Position numbers and translations under genes: made by a program. Source: Streptomyces roseolilacinus (lineage in GTDB: Bacteria; Actinomycetota; Actinomycetes; Streptomycetales; Streptomycetaceae). From it: a stretch of DNA of 64,000 nt. Shown in pieces: positions 32,835 through 41,306 of this stretch (positions within the stretch are counted from its first letter, which is position 1; every line of letters starts with the position of its first letter). Location: NCBI RefSeq assembly GCF_014649335.1, contig NZ_BMSV01000010.1, positions 62,001-126,000 of the forward strand, read 5' to 3'. Under the pieces are notes generated by a model. It made no database searches, was not told where the DNA came from, and worked only from the letters and a program-made list of their open reading frames with translations.

Positions 32835-33905
32835 CTACTCGTACTCCGTGCCGCCCTTGCGGGTCAGGTACGCGGGGCTCACCGCCTTGGCGATGGCCCG
32901 TCCGCCCACCACCGGGCTGTGCCGCTCGGTGGCCGGGCGGACCACCACGCCCTCCCGCAGGTGCAGGCCCCGCCCCGAGACGGTCTCCCGGCCGGTGGCC
33001 AGCTCCAGCACCGCCGCGATGTCGTACGGGCCGGTGTACAGCCGCGGGACGAGCGGCAGTTCGCCGTCCAGCACCTCGTGCAGCTCCGCCGCGTCCACCC
33101 GGCGCACCCGCCCGGCGACCTCGACGGAGAGGTCGAACACGGCGTACCCGGGGCGTTCGCCGCCGGCGCCGTACGTCAGGTCCTGCACCCCGGGCCCGTA
33201 CACCTCGCCGAACACGCCGACCCGGGTGGCGCCGAGGCGCTCGGCCAGCCGGGCGGCCGCCTCCGGCACGCCGTGGCCGCGCACCGCGCGCCAGTACACG
33301 TTGCGCGGGTCCTCGCGCAGCGCCAGGTTCCGGGCGCCGAAGCCCTTGGAGGAGACCTGCACCCGCCCGTCGGCGGCGTGATACGTCATCAGGCAGGCCG
33401 TGCCGTGCACCTTCTCGGTCAGCACGACGGGTTCGCCGGGGACGAAGAGGTCCGGGTAGCGCCGGATGTTCTCCACGTCGCCCCACGGCAGCAGGTCGGG
33501 CGCGGACTCCACGTCGCCGCTCATGTGCACGGGGACCGGCGGCACCCACTTGGTGACGCCCAGCAGCCCGGCGAAGTCCGTGCGGTCCCGCGCCGCCCGC
33601 ACCAGGTCGACGCCGGCCAGCGCGCGCGGGCGGCACACGATGCCCTGCGACAGCTCGCCGCGCAGCCGCACCGCCTTCACCCGGTCCGCCGAACCCCCGG
33701 CCAGCCGCCCGGTCAGCCCCAGCTCCTCGATGAGGGGCGCCGGGAGGACCGCCTGCTCGGGGATGTACACGGCGGCGTCGCCCGTCCGGTAGGCGCCCTT
33801 GGCGACGACCGCGCGGTAGAGGCCCACCTGGGCCAGTTCGAGGGCGTCGGCGTTCGGATGCTCGTGGACGGTCAGCACTTCGGCGGTGACGCGCAGCGTG
33901 GACAT
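32835..33905 (-). CDS. RNA ligase, DraRnl (Rnl5)-type
   Basis: The 356-residue ATP-dependent RNA ligase has an N-terminal OB-like domain (about 1-115) and a nucleotidyltransferase domain. The adenylation motif I is VLTEKVHGTACLM with Lys165 as nucleophile, preceded by TKWVPPVPVHMSGD. Later motifs are visible as VGVFGEVYGPG (motif IIIa region), EGVVVRPATE (motif IV) and RAIAKAVSPAYL (motif V). Lysine at position 165 is, from memory, also the site in Deinococcus radiodurans DraRnl, which seals nicks with a 3'-OH RNA. It would repair RNA or RNA-DNA breaks. ATG 33905 is the family-like start (MSTLRVTAEV). No Pnkp or Hen1 partner is adjacent. Confidence 0.87.
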   Translation of the reverse strand: MSTLRVTAEVLTVHEHPNADALELAQVGLYRAVVAKGAYRTGDAAVYIPEQAVLPAPLIEELGLTGRLAGGSADRVKAVRLRGELSQGIVCRPRALAGVDLVRAARDRTDFAGLLGVTKWVPPVPVHMSGDVESAPDLLPWGDVENIRRYPDLFVPGEPVVLTEKVHGTACLMTYHAADGRVQVSSKGFGARNLALREDPRNVYWRAVRGHGVPEAAARLAERLGATRVGVFGEVYGPGVQDLTYGAGGERPGYAVFDLSVEVAGRVRRVDAAELHEVLDGELPLVPRLYTGPYDIAAVLELATGRETVSGRGLHLREGVVVRPATERHSPVVGGRAIAKAVSPAYLTRKGGTEYE

Positions 33906-34067
33906 GGCGCGGCTCCTCACGGTCGGTGGGTCGGTCACCGCCACTGTCGCCGCACCGAATCCGGTGGCTCACCGGGATTTCCGGCTGCTACCTTCGCTCC
34001 GCCGCGGGTGCGCCGGGCCGCTCCGGCGGCCCGTCCGCGCCCGCGTGACCCCGCGCCCCGCCCCGGG

Positions 34068-34691
34068 TCACCCCACGGCGGCCAGCTCCCGCACCGCGTC
34101 GGCCCGCGCCGCCCGGCGGCGGGCCGACGCCAGGGTCTCGTCCGACAGCACCGGCGCGGGCACGAGCACCCCGCAGTTCCCGCACACCGGCCCGCACGCC
34201 TCGTCCAGGCCGTCCCACCGCCACACGAACCGGTCCCCGCCGCACACCGGGCAGCAGCCGCCCGTCCCCGCCTCCAGGGCCGCGATCAGCCGGCGCAGCG
34301 CCTCGCCCAGGGGCAGGTCGGGGTGCACCGCCGGGTCGACGCAGCGCGCCACGCCGTTGCCGCCCCAGGTGAGCCGGTGCCAGTCGTCGATCGGCCCCGG
34401 GGTGCGCAGCCCCAGGCGCTTCTCCCTGCGGCGCCGCTCCGCGAACCGCCGCTCGTAGGCGAGCCACACGGCCCGCGCCTCCTCCACCTCGTCGAGCGCG
34501 GCCACCAGCCGCGCCGGATCGAGGTCCCTGTCCTCGTGCCCGAACCCGTGCCGCCGGCACAGGTGGTCCCAGGTCGCGCGGTGCCCGTACGGGGCGAACC
34601 GCTCCAGGCACTTGCGCAGCGAGTAGCGCCGCAGCGCCACGTCGCACCCCGGATCACGAACCTGTCTGGCGAGACTTCGGAAACCGGCCAT
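34068..34691 (-). CDS. Hypothetical protein with C-terminal zinc ribbon
   Basis: The 207-residue protein is of unknown function. The middle is helical and charged (VALRRYSLRKCLERFAPYG to WLAYERRFAERRRREKRL). The C-terminal third has four cysteines in two pairs (CCPVCGGDRFVWRW and CGPVCGNCGVLVP) that form a probable zinc ribbon, suggesting nucleic-acid or protein contact. ATG 34691 follows GGAGGTGGCGGAGC. Another ATG with an excellent Shine-Dalgarno lies out of frame at 34783. No homologue is recognised. Confidence 0.6.
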   Translation of the reverse strand: MAGFRSLARQVRDPGCDVALRRYSLRKCLERFAPYGHRATWDHLCRRHGFGHEDRDLDPARLVAALDEVEEARAVWLAYERRFAERRRREKRLGLRTPGPIDDWHRLTWGGNGVARCVDPAVHPDLPLGEALRRLIAALEAGTGGCCPVCGGDRFVWRWDGLDEACGPVCGNCGVLVPAPVLSDETLASARRRAARADAVRELAAVG

Positions 34692-34894
34692 CGCTCCGCC
34701 ACCTCCGTCGCTGGTACTTCGGCGTCGTTGAAGAGACGTACGGGTGCCCGTTCCGGCTCCATCGAAAATCGAATGGACTCCATCACCACCACCTCTCCCC
34801 ATCCGTACGGAAGGGCGCGCGGCGGCGCCCGGCGCGGCGGCGGCCGGGACGTGACGGCCCCTCACCCCGCCGGCCGGGCGCCCGCGCCCCCGTT

Positions 34895-36214
34895 TCAGCG
34901 GTACAGCAGGTACTTCGCGCGCACCGCCCGGAACGCCGCGAGGTCGCGCTGCCACGCGGCGGCCACCTCGTCCGGGCCGGCGCCCGCGTCGATCAGGGTC
35001 CGCACGGTCGCCGAGCCCGTCAGCTTGTCGATCCAGCGGTCGGGGCGCCAGGCGAACCCGCTCCACGTCCGCTTCGCCGTCACCAGCAGCCCGATCCCGG
35101 TCCGCACGGGGTCGAACGCCTCCCGGTCGTGGACGTGCAGCTGCACCCCGCCGACCGTCTTCCCCTGGAACTTGGAGAACACCGGCGCGAAGTACGCCTC
35201 CCGGAACACCACCCCGGGCAGCCCCAGCGCGTTCGCCGCCTGCGCCCACCGCCGGTCCACGCCCTCGGCGCCCAGCAGTTCGAACGGCCGGGTCGTGCCG
35301 CGCCCCTCCGACAGGTTGGTGCCCTCGAACAGGCAGGTCCCGCCGTACACCAGGGCCGTGTCCGGGGTCGGCATGTTCGGGCTCGGCGGCACCCACGGCA
35401 GCCCCGTCGCGTCGAAGAGGTCCCGCCGCCGCCACCCCGACATCCGCACCGTCCCCAGGCGCACCGGGCGGGCCAGGAACTCCCCGTTGAACAGGCCCGC
35501 CAGCTCCGCCACGGTCATCCCGTGCACCTGCGCGATCGGCTCGCGCCCCACGAAGGTGGCGTACGCCCGGTCCAGCACCGGGCCCAGCGCCGCCCGCCCG
35601 CCGACCGGGTTCGGCCGGTCGAGGACGACGAATCGTTTCCCCGCCAACTCGGCGGCGACCATGCAGTCGTACATGGTCCAGATGTACGTGTAGAAGCGCG
35701 CCCCCGCGTCCTGGATGTCGAACACCACCGTGTCCACCCCGGACGCGGTGAACACGTCCGCGAGGGCCTGCCCGCTCCTGCCGTACGTGTCGTACACCGG
35801 CAGCCCGGTGGCCGGGTCGTCGTACCGCCCCTCCGAGCCGCCCGCCTGCGCGGTGCCCCGGAAGCCGTGCTCGGGCCCGAACACCGCCACCAGCCGCACC
35901 CGGTCGTCGGCGTGCATCACGTCCACCACGTGCCGCACGTCGGCGGTGACCCCCGTCGGGTTGGTCACCACGCCGACCCGCTGCCCGGCGAGCACCGCGT
36001 ACCCGTCCGCGGCCAGCCGGTCGAAGCCGGTCCGCACCCGCCGCCGCGGGGCGCCCTGCGCGGCCCCGGCCGGAGCCTCCTCCCGCGGAGCCGCCGGAGC
36101 CGCCGGAGCCGCCGGGGCCGCCGCGAGACCCACCGCCCCGGTCGCCCCCGTGGCACCGGCCGCCCCCACCGCACCACCCGCCACCGCCAGCAGACCCCGT
36201 CTGGACACGCCCAT
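34895..36214 (-). CDS. namZ: DUF1343 exo-beta-N-acetylmuramidase, NamZ type (GH171)
   Basis: The 439-residue exported enzyme should release MurNAc from the non-reducing end of peptidoglycan fragments. A Tat-type leader (SRRGLLAVAGG) and an Ala/Pro-rich linker precede the DUF1343 domain. Signature blocks are RVGVVTNPTGV, VRLVAVFGPEHGFRGTAQAG (likely catalytic Glu/His), VVFDIQDAGARFYTYIWTM, FVVLDRPNPVGG and LFEGTNLSEGRGTTRPFELLGA. The length fits the family. No N-acetylglucosaminidase or MurNAc kinase gene is nearby, so its recycling partners are elsewhere. A coding repeat (APAAPAAPAAP) lies in the linker. Confidence 0.9.
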   Translation of the reverse strand: MGVSRRGLLAVAGGAVGAAGATGATGAVGLAAAPAAPAAPAAPREEAPAGAAQGAPRRRVRTGFDRLAADGYAVLAGQRVGVVTNPTGVTADVRHVVDVMHADDRVRLVAVFGPEHGFRGTAQAGGSEGRYDDPATGLPVYDTYGRSGQALADVFTASGVDTVVFDIQDAGARFYTYIWTMYDCMVAAELAGKRFVVLDRPNPVGGRAALGPVLDRAYATFVGREPIAQVHGMTVAELAGLFNGEFLARPVRLGTVRMSGWRRRDLFDATGLPWVPPSPNMPTPDTALVYGGTCLFEGTNLSEGRGTTRPFELLGAEGVDRRWAQAANALGLPGVVFREAYFAPVFSKFQGKTVGGVQLHVHDREAFDPVRTGIGLLVTAKRTWSGFAWRPDRWIDKLTGSATVRTLIDAGAGPDEVAAAWQRDLAAFRAVRAKYLLYR

Positions 36215-36291
36215 GGGACCACCTCCGTGATCGTTCCGTCACGCTCCGGCATGAGACCTCGCAGGCTAGCGCGACGCCCCTTCCCGGTGGA

Positions 36292-36310
36292 CATACCGAC
36301 CGGTTAGTCT
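36292..36310. promoter_or_regulatory. TetR-type operator before the SDR gene
   Basis: CATACCGACCGGTTAGTCT lies 69 bp upstream of the SDR start, in the gap after the divergent NamZ gene. The core CATACCGACYGGT recurs at 17921 and 40191; the site at 25207 is a looser match. Confidence 0.6.
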
Positions 36311-36378
36311 GCTGGGCGGCGGCCGGTCTTCACGGTGCCGCCCGTCCCGGTGGAAGCGCGGCGGAGAGGGGTTTCACG

Positions 36379-37143
36379 ATGAGCACGGTCCAGGGCGCGC
36401 ACGTGGTCGTCACGGGAGCGGGCGGCGGCATCGGCGCCGCCCTCGCGCGCAGGTTCGCCGCCGAGGGCGCCCGCGTCGTCGTCAACGACCTCGACCCGGT
36501 CCGCGCGAGGGCCGTCGCCGAGGAGATCGGCGCCGTCCCCGTCCCCGGCGACGCCTCCGCCGTCGTGGAGGAGGCCCGCGACGCCCTCGACGGCACCGTC
36601 GACGTCTACTGCGCCAACGCCGGCCTCGCCTCGCCCGGCGACGCCTTCGCCGACGAGGAGGTGTGGGCCGCCGCCTGGGACGTCAACGTCATGGCCCACG
36701 TCCGCGCCGCCCGCGTCCTGCTGCCCGGCTGGCTGGAGCGCGGCGCCGGCCGGTTCGTCTCCACCGTCTCGGCGGCCGGCCTGCTCACCATGGTCGGCGC
36801 CGCCCCGTACAGCGTGACCAAGCACGGCGCGTACGCCTTCGCGGAGTGGCTGTCCCTCACCTACCGGCACCGCGGGATCAAGGTCCACGCCATCTGCCCG
36901 CAGGGCGTCCGCACGGACATGCTCACCGCCGCCGGGTCGGCCGGCGAACTGGTCCTCGCCCCCACCGCCATCGAACCGGAGGACGTCGCGGACGCGCTGT
37001 TCGCGGGGATGGCGCAGGACCGGTTCCTGATCCTCCCGCACCCCGAGGTCGCGGACTTCTACCAGGCCCGCGCCGCCGGGCCGGAGCGCTGGCTGGGCGG
37101 CATGAACCGCATCCAGCGCGCCTGGGAGGCGACCGGGCGGTGA
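36379..37143 (+). CDS. Short-chain dehydrogenase/reductase
   Basis: The 254-residue NAD(P)-dependent oxidoreductase has the coenzyme loop VVVTGAGGGIGAALARRF (TGxxxGxG), the NAG block (YCANAGLA), and active-site Ser-Tyr-Lys in STVSAAGLLTMVGAAPYSVTKHG (Tyr and Lys in the YSVTK motif). GGAGAGGGG precedes the ATG. It is followed after 74 bp by a TetR gene on the same strand, and both face the split kinase/dehydrogenase operon. In Lva-type pathways an SDR reduces the 4-oxoacyl-CoA; that role is inferred. Confidence 0.9.
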   Translation: MSTVQGAHVVVTGAGGGIGAALARRFAAEGARVVVNDLDPVRARAVAEEIGAVPVPGDASAVVEEARDALDGTVDVYCANAGLASPGDAFADEEVWAAAWDVNVMAHVRAARVLLPGWLERGAGRFVSTVSAAGLLTMVGAAPYSVTKHGAYAFAEWLSLTYRHRGIKVHAICPQGVRTDMLTAAGSAGELVLAPTAIEPEDVADALFAGMAQDRFLILPHPEVADFYQARAAGPERWLGGMNRIQRAWEATGR

Positions 37144-37217
37144 TCCCCGCCGCGACTAGTGGGAAGATCGGTCGACCACCGGGTGACGGAACGGCGACGA
37201 GGGAGAGGTGTCGGCAC

Positions 37218-37814
37218 ATGGCCAGGACGACGGACGGGAACGGTGCCACCCCCGTCCCCCGCAGGCTGCTGGCCGCCGCCACCCGCCTCTTCGCCGAGCG
37301 GGGCTACGACCGGACCTCCGTCCAGGAGATCGTCGAGGCGGCCGGGGTCACCAAGGGCGCCCTCTACCACTACTTCGGGTCCAAGGAGGACCTGCTGCAC
37401 GAGGTGTACGCGCGCGTGCTGCGCCTCCAGCAGGAACGGCTGGACGCCTTCGCGGACGCCGACGCCCCGGTCGAGCGGCGGCTGCGGGACGCCGCCGCCG
37501 ACGTCGTCGTCACCACCATCGAGAACCTCGACGACGCGTCGATCTTCTTCCGCTCCATGCACCACCTGAGCCCGGAGAAGAACAAGCAGGTGCGCGCCGA
37601 GCGGCGCCGCTACCACGAGCGCTTCCGCGCCCTGGTCGAGGAGGGCCAGCGCGCCGGCGTGTTCTCCACCGCCACCCCGGCCGACCTGGTCGTCGACTAC
37701 CACTTCGGCTCGGTGCACCACCTGTCGACCTGGTACCGCCCGAACGGCCCGCTCGGCCCGCAGGAGGTCGCCGACCACCTCGCCGACCTCCTGCTGCGGG
37801 CCCTGCGCCCGTAG
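37218..37814 (+). CDS. TetR-family regulator of the SDR/ACAD locus
   Basis: The 198-residue repressor has its HTH at about residues 15-60 (RRLLAAATRLFAERGYDRTSVQEIVEAAGVTKGALYHYFGSKEDLL), followed by a KstR2/TetR_C-like effector domain (TIENLDDASIFFRSMHHL). ATG 37218 follows GGGAGAGGTG. It is the only TetR gene between two promoters that carry matching operators (36292 and 40191), so it is the best candidate for the protein that binds them. Likely ligands are acyl-CoA esters. Confidence 0.87.
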   Translation: MARTTDGNGATPVPRRLLAAATRLFAERGYDRTSVQEIVEAAGVTKGALYHYFGSKEDLLHEVYARVLRLQQERLDAFADADAPVERRLRDAAADVVVTTIENLDDASIFFRSMHHLSPEKNKQVRAERRRYHERFRALVEEGQRAGVFSTATPADLVVDYHFGSVHHLSTWYRPNGPLGPQEVADHLADLLLRALRP

Positions 37815-37821
37815 GCCCCGC

Positions 37822-37866
37822 GGCCCTCGCGCCCGCGGCCCTCGCGCCCGCGGCCCTCGCGCCCGC
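37822..37866. repeat. Three tandem 15-bp repeats
   Basis: Three exact copies of GGCCCTCGCGCCCGC directly follow the TetR stop and run into the shared terminator region. Confidence 0.7.
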
Positions 37867-37877
37867 GGGCCGCGGGG

Positions 37878-37901
37878 CCCGCGGACCGCGGGGTCCGCGG
37901 G
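37878..37901. terminator. Bidirectional terminator between convergent genes
   Basis: CCCGCGGAC / GTCCGCGGG, a 9-bp stem with a 6-nt loop, stands between the stops of the TetR gene and the convergent acyl-CoA dehydrogenase gene. Confidence 0.6.
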
Positions 37902-37904
37902 GCC

Positions 37905-39119
37905 TCAGGCGTACCGCTTCAGCTCGCGCCGGGCGAGCGACCGCTGGTGCACCTCGTCGGGCCCGTCCGCCAGCCGCAGCGTCCGCGCCGCCGCCCACAG
38001 CTCCGCCAGCGGGAAGTCCTGGCTCACGCCGCCCGCCCCGTGCAGCTGCACGGCCCGGTCGATGACGTCCACGACCGTGCGCGGGGTGGCGATCTTGATG
38101 GCCTGGATCTCCGTGTGGGCGCCCCGGTTGCCGACCGTGTCCATCAGCCACGCCGTCTTCAGCACCAGCAGCCGCAGCTGCTCCACGGCGACCCGGGCGT
38201 CCGCGATCCACGCGTGCACCTGCCCCTGCGCGGCCAGCGGCTTCCCGAACGCCGTCCGGGACACGGCCCGCCGGCACATCAGCTCGATCGCCCGCTCCGC
38301 CATGCCGATCAGCCGCATGCAGTGGTGGATCCGCCCCGGGCCGAGCCGCGCCTGGGCGATGGCGAACCCGCCGCCCTCCTCGCCGACGAGGTTCGAGACC
38401 GGCACGCGGACGCGGTCGAACACCACCTCGGCGTGCCCGCCGTGGGAGTGGTCCTCGTACCCGTACACCCGCATCGCGCGCCGCACCTCGACGCCCGGGG
38501 TGTCGCGGGGGACCAGCACCATGGACTGCTGGCGGCGGACGTCGGCGCCGTCCGGGTCGGTCTTGCCCATCACGATGAAGATCCGGCAGTCCGGGTTCAT
38601 CGCCCCGGAGATGTACCACTTGCGGCCCGTGACGACGTACGCGTCGCCGTCCCGCTCGATCCGCGTCTCGATGTTCGTCGCGTCCGACGAGGCGACCTCC
38701 GGCTCCGTCATCGCGAACGCGGAGCGGATCTCCCCGGCCAGCAGCGGCTCCAGCCACCGCTCGCGCTGCTCGGGGGTGCCGAACTGGGCGAGGACCTCCA
38801 TGTTCCCGGTGTCGGGCGCCGCGCAGTTCAGCGCGGTCGGCGCCAGGTGCGGGGAGCGGCCGGTGATCTCCGCGAGCGGCGCGTACTGGAGGTTGGTCAG
38901 CCCCGCGCCGTACTTCCCGTCCGGCAGGAACAGGTTCCACAGGCCCCGCCGCCGCGCCTCCGCCTTCAGCTCCTCCACCACGGGCGGGGTGTCCCACGGC
39001 GAGGCCAGCTCCGCCCGCTGCTCCTCGGCGACCGCCTCGGCCGGGTACACGTGCGCGGACATGAAGTCCAGCAGCCGCTCCCGGAGTTCCTCGGTGCGCG
39101 CGTCCATCGCGAAGTCCAT
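37905..39119 (-). CDS. Acyl-CoA dehydrogenase, ACAD10/ACAD11-like
   Basis: The 404-residue flavoenzyme is of the ACAD10/11 subgroup rather than ordinary beta-oxidation. Blocks seen are NCAAPDTGNMEVL, FAMTEPEVASSDATNIET, RQQSMVLVPRDTPGVEV and GPGRIHHCMRLIGMAERAIELM. In that subgroup the enzyme works after a kinase on 4-phospho-acyl-CoA. The gene follows the kinase-like gene with only three bases between them, so the two are translationally coupled. The regulator is probably the TetR encoded convergently downstream. Confidence 0.9.
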   Translation of the reverse strand: MDFAMDARTEELRERLLDFMSAHVYPAEAVAEEQRAELASPWDTPPVVEELKAEARRRGLWNLFLPDGKYGAGLTNLQYAPLAEITGRSPHLAPTALNCAAPDTGNMEVLAQFGTPEQRERWLEPLLAGEIRSAFAMTEPEVASSDATNIETRIERDGDAYVVTGRKWYISGAMNPDCRIFIVMGKTDPDGADVRRQQSMVLVPRDTPGVEVRRAMRVYGYEDHSHGGHAEVVFDRVRVPVSNLVGEEGGGFAIAQARLGPGRIHHCMRLIGMAERAIELMCRRAVSRTAFGKPLAAQGQVHAWIADARVAVEQLRLLVLKTAWLMDTVGNRGAHTEIQAIKIATPRTVVDVIDRAVQLHGAGGVSQDFPLAELWAAARTLRLADGPDEVHQRSLARRELKRYA

Positions 39120-39122
39120 GGG

Positions 39123-40145
39123 TCAGCCCTCCTGAAGGGTGGTGAGGCCGTGCTCGATGAAGAGGGGGACCAGCTCCCCGATCCGGTCGAAGCCCGCGCC
39201 CACCGTCTGGCCGAGCGTGTACCGGTAGTGGATGCCCTCGAGGATGACGGCGAGCTTGAACCAGGCGAACGCCGTGTACCAGGCGAGCCGCGACACGTCC
39301 CGCCCCGACCGGGCGGCGTACCGCTCGACCAGCTCGCGCGCGGCGGGGTGCCCGGCGGCCGTCGCGGTGGTGCTGATGACGGCCCCCGGCACGTCCAGCG
39401 GGGTGCTGTACATGACGAGCAGCCCGAGGTCGGTGAGCGGGTCGCCGAGGGTCGACATCTCCCAGTCGAGGACGGCGGCGATCCGGTCCCCGTCGTCGAT
39501 GAGGACGTTGTCGAGGCGGAAGTCGCCGTGGACGACGGTGGCGGCGGGGGAGGCGGGCAGGTCGCGCCCGAGGGCGGCGTGCAGTTCGTCGATCCCCGCC
39601 AGCTCGCGGCCGCGCGAGGCGGCGAGCTGCTTGCCCCAGCGGCGCAGCTGCCGGTCCAGGAAGCCCTCCGGCCGCCCGAAGTCCCCGAGGCCCACCTCCT
39701 GCGGGTCCACCGCGTGCAGCTCGACCAGCGTGTCGACCAGGCCCAGCACGGCGGCCCGGGTGCGCTCGGGGCCCAGCGGGGCCAGCTGCCCGGCGGTCCG
39801 GTACGGGGTGCCCGGCACGAAGTCCATCACGTAGAACGGCGCCCCGAGCACCGACTCGTCCTCGCACAGCAGCAGCGGCCGGGGCACCGGCACGGCGGTC
39901 GGGTGCAGGGCGCTCAGGACGCGGTGCTCGCGCCTCATGTCGTGCGCGGTGGCCAGGACGTGGCCCAGCGGCGGGCGGCGGACGACCCAGCGGCGGGTGC
40001 CGTCCGTGATGGCGTACGTCAGGTTGGAGCGGCCTCCCTCGATCAGCCGGGCGTCGAGGGGCCCGGCCACCAGCCCGGGCAGCTCGCGGTCCAGCAGCCC
40101 GCGCAACCGCTCGGGGTCGAGGCCTGGCGGCGGGGCAGAGCTCAT
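39123..40145 (-). CDS. Phosphotransferase (APH fold), ACAD10/LvaA kinase-like
   Basis: The 340-residue protein has the aminoglycoside-phosphotransferase/choline-kinase fold. Visible are a nucleotide loop region (RLIEGGRSNLTYAI, RWVVRRPP), the catalytic loop VVHGDFRLDNVLID (Asp and Asn) and the metal-binding block AVLDWEMSTLGDPLTDLG. This is not an antibiotic-resistance context: in mammalian ACAD10/11 the same domain is fused to the dehydrogenase, and in the Pseudomonas levulinate pathway LvaA acts on 4-hydroxyacyl-CoA. Coupling to the ACAD gene downstream supports that role. ATG 40145 (MSSAPPPGLDPERL) gives the family-like start and follows GAAAGGTG. Confidence 0.88.
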   Translation of the reverse strand: MSSAPPPGLDPERLRGLLDRELPGLVAGPLDARLIEGGRSNLTYAITDGTRRWVVRRPPLGHVLATAHDMRREHRVLSALHPTAVPVPRPLLLCEDESVLGAPFYVMDFVPGTPYRTAGQLAPLGPERTRAAVLGLVDTLVELHAVDPQEVGLGDFGRPEGFLDRQLRRWGKQLAASRGRELAGIDELHAALGRDLPASPAATVVHGDFRLDNVLIDDGDRIAAVLDWEMSTLGDPLTDLGLLVMYSTPLDVPGAVISTTATAAGHPAARELVERYAARSGRDVSRLAWYTAFAWFKLAVILEGIHYRYTLGQTVGAGFDRIGELVPLFIEHGLTTLQEG

Positions 40146-40190
40146 GGGGCGCACCTTTCGGGGACGGGGCCGGGTCACCCGGGCATCATG

Positions 40191-40207
40191 ACCGACCAGT
40201 CGGTATG
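40191..40207. promoter_or_regulatory. TetR-type operator before the kinase-ACAD operon
   Basis: Read from 40207 on the minus strand it is CATACCGACTGGTCGGT, matching the SDR site in 10 of its first 11 positions or better. It lies 46-62 bp before the kinase start codon. Confidence 0.6.
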
Positions 40208-40296
40208 TCGTCCACCCCCGCGGGCGCGCACGGGCCGCCGCGCCCGCCCGCACATCGGCCCGGGGCCGGCGGGGCCCGACGTGCGGGCGGGCGCCG

Positions 40297-41208
40297 TCAG
40301 GCGTGGCAGGCCACCGCCCGGCCGCCGTTCATCACGGCCATGTCCCCGAACACCGCCGCCACGTCCAGCGGCGACCCCTCCGGCAGCCCCTCCAGTTCCG
40401 CGTACGCGCGGTGGAGGTTGGCCACCAGCCGCTCCGGCTCGCGCAGCTCCCCGAACACGCCCAGGTCCGCCCGGCGCGCCACCTCCAGCGGCGTCAGCCC
40501 CTCGGCGTGCCCCTCCTCCGCCAGCCCGGCCACGAACCGCAGGTACGCCTCCGTCTCGTCGTACACGGACGGGTCCGCGAGCGGCCCGTGCCCCGGCACG
40601 ACCGTCTCCGCCCCCAGCGACCGCAGCAGTTCCAGGGCCCGCAGCGACCCGCGCAGCGAACCGGTCGCCAGGAACGGCGTCCCGCTGTGGAAGACCAGGT
40701 CCCCGGTGAAGACGACGCCCCGCTCCGGCAGGTGCACGATCGTGTCGCCCGCGGTGTGGGCCACGCCCGGGTGGATCAGCCGCACCTCGGTGCCCGCCGC
40801 GTGCAGGGTCATCCGGTCGGCGTACGTCACCGAGGGCGGGCTGACGCGGATGTCGCCGAAGTCGGTCCGCGGCCAGATCAGGTGCAGCTGCCGCCCCGCC
40901 GCCAGCACCTCGCGGCGGCACGCCTCGTGCCCGACGACGGTCGCCCCGGGCAGGAAGACGCAGTTGCCGTACGTGTGGTCCCCGTGGTGGTGGGTGTTGA
41001 CGACCGTGTCCGGCGGGGCGGCGCCGTGGGCGAGGAGCGCGTCGCGCAGGGCCAGCGCCCGGCGTTCGGTCGCCGCGGTGTCGACCAGGACGGTCCGGGC
41101 GCCGTCACCGATCCACCCGGCGTTGTTCAGGCACCACCCGCCGTCCGGCTGGACGTAGGCGTGCACGTCGGGTGCGAGCTGGACGGTGTACGGGTCGATT
41201 GCGGGCAC
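40297..41208 (-). CDS. MBL-fold metallo-hydrolase
   Basis: The 303-residue enzyme has the metallo-beta-lactamase fold. The metal motif is VVNTHHHGDHTYGN (HxHxDH), with further ligands in HTAGDTIVHL (His), VVFTGDLVFH (Asp) and VVPGHG (His). This set is typical of glyoxalase II-like and related hydrolases with a binuclear Zn/Fe centre. The start is GTG 41208. It lies on the same strand as the kinase-ACAD operon but upstream, with a gap holding the TetR-type site, so co-regulation is not shown. The substrate is unknown. Confidence 0.87.
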   Translation of the reverse strand: MPAIDPYTVQLAPDVHAYVQPDGGWCLNNAGWIGDGARTVLVDTAATERRALALRDALLAHGAAPPDTVVNTHHHGDHTYGNCVFLPGATVVGHEACRREVLAAGRQLHLIWPRTDFGDIRVSPPSVTYADRMTLHAAGTEVRLIHPGVAHTAGDTIVHLPERGVVFTGDLVFHSGTPFLATGSLRGSLRALELLRSLGAETVVPGHGPLADPSVYDETEAYLRFVAGLAEEGHAEGLTPLEVARRADLGVFGELREPERLVANLHRAYAELEGLPEGSPLDVAAVFGDMAVMNGGRAVACHA

Positions 41209-41306
41209 CGGTGTCCCCCCGGGTCGTGGCCGAACTGGACATGCAGAGCCTGCCAGTCCGGGACGGCGGGGGACAGGGCGGGGTCATCCGCGGGGCCGGG
41301 GCCCGG

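Noticed and set aside
32919..35693. 924-codon plus-strand frame across RNA ligase, zinc-ribbon and NamZ genes
   Set aside because: It runs antisense through three well-supported minus-strand genes and has no recognisable motif.
39123..40145. Aminoglycoside resistance gene
   Set aside because: The APH fold is present, but the gene is coupled to an acyl-CoA dehydrogenase and resembles the ACAD10/LvaA kinase type.
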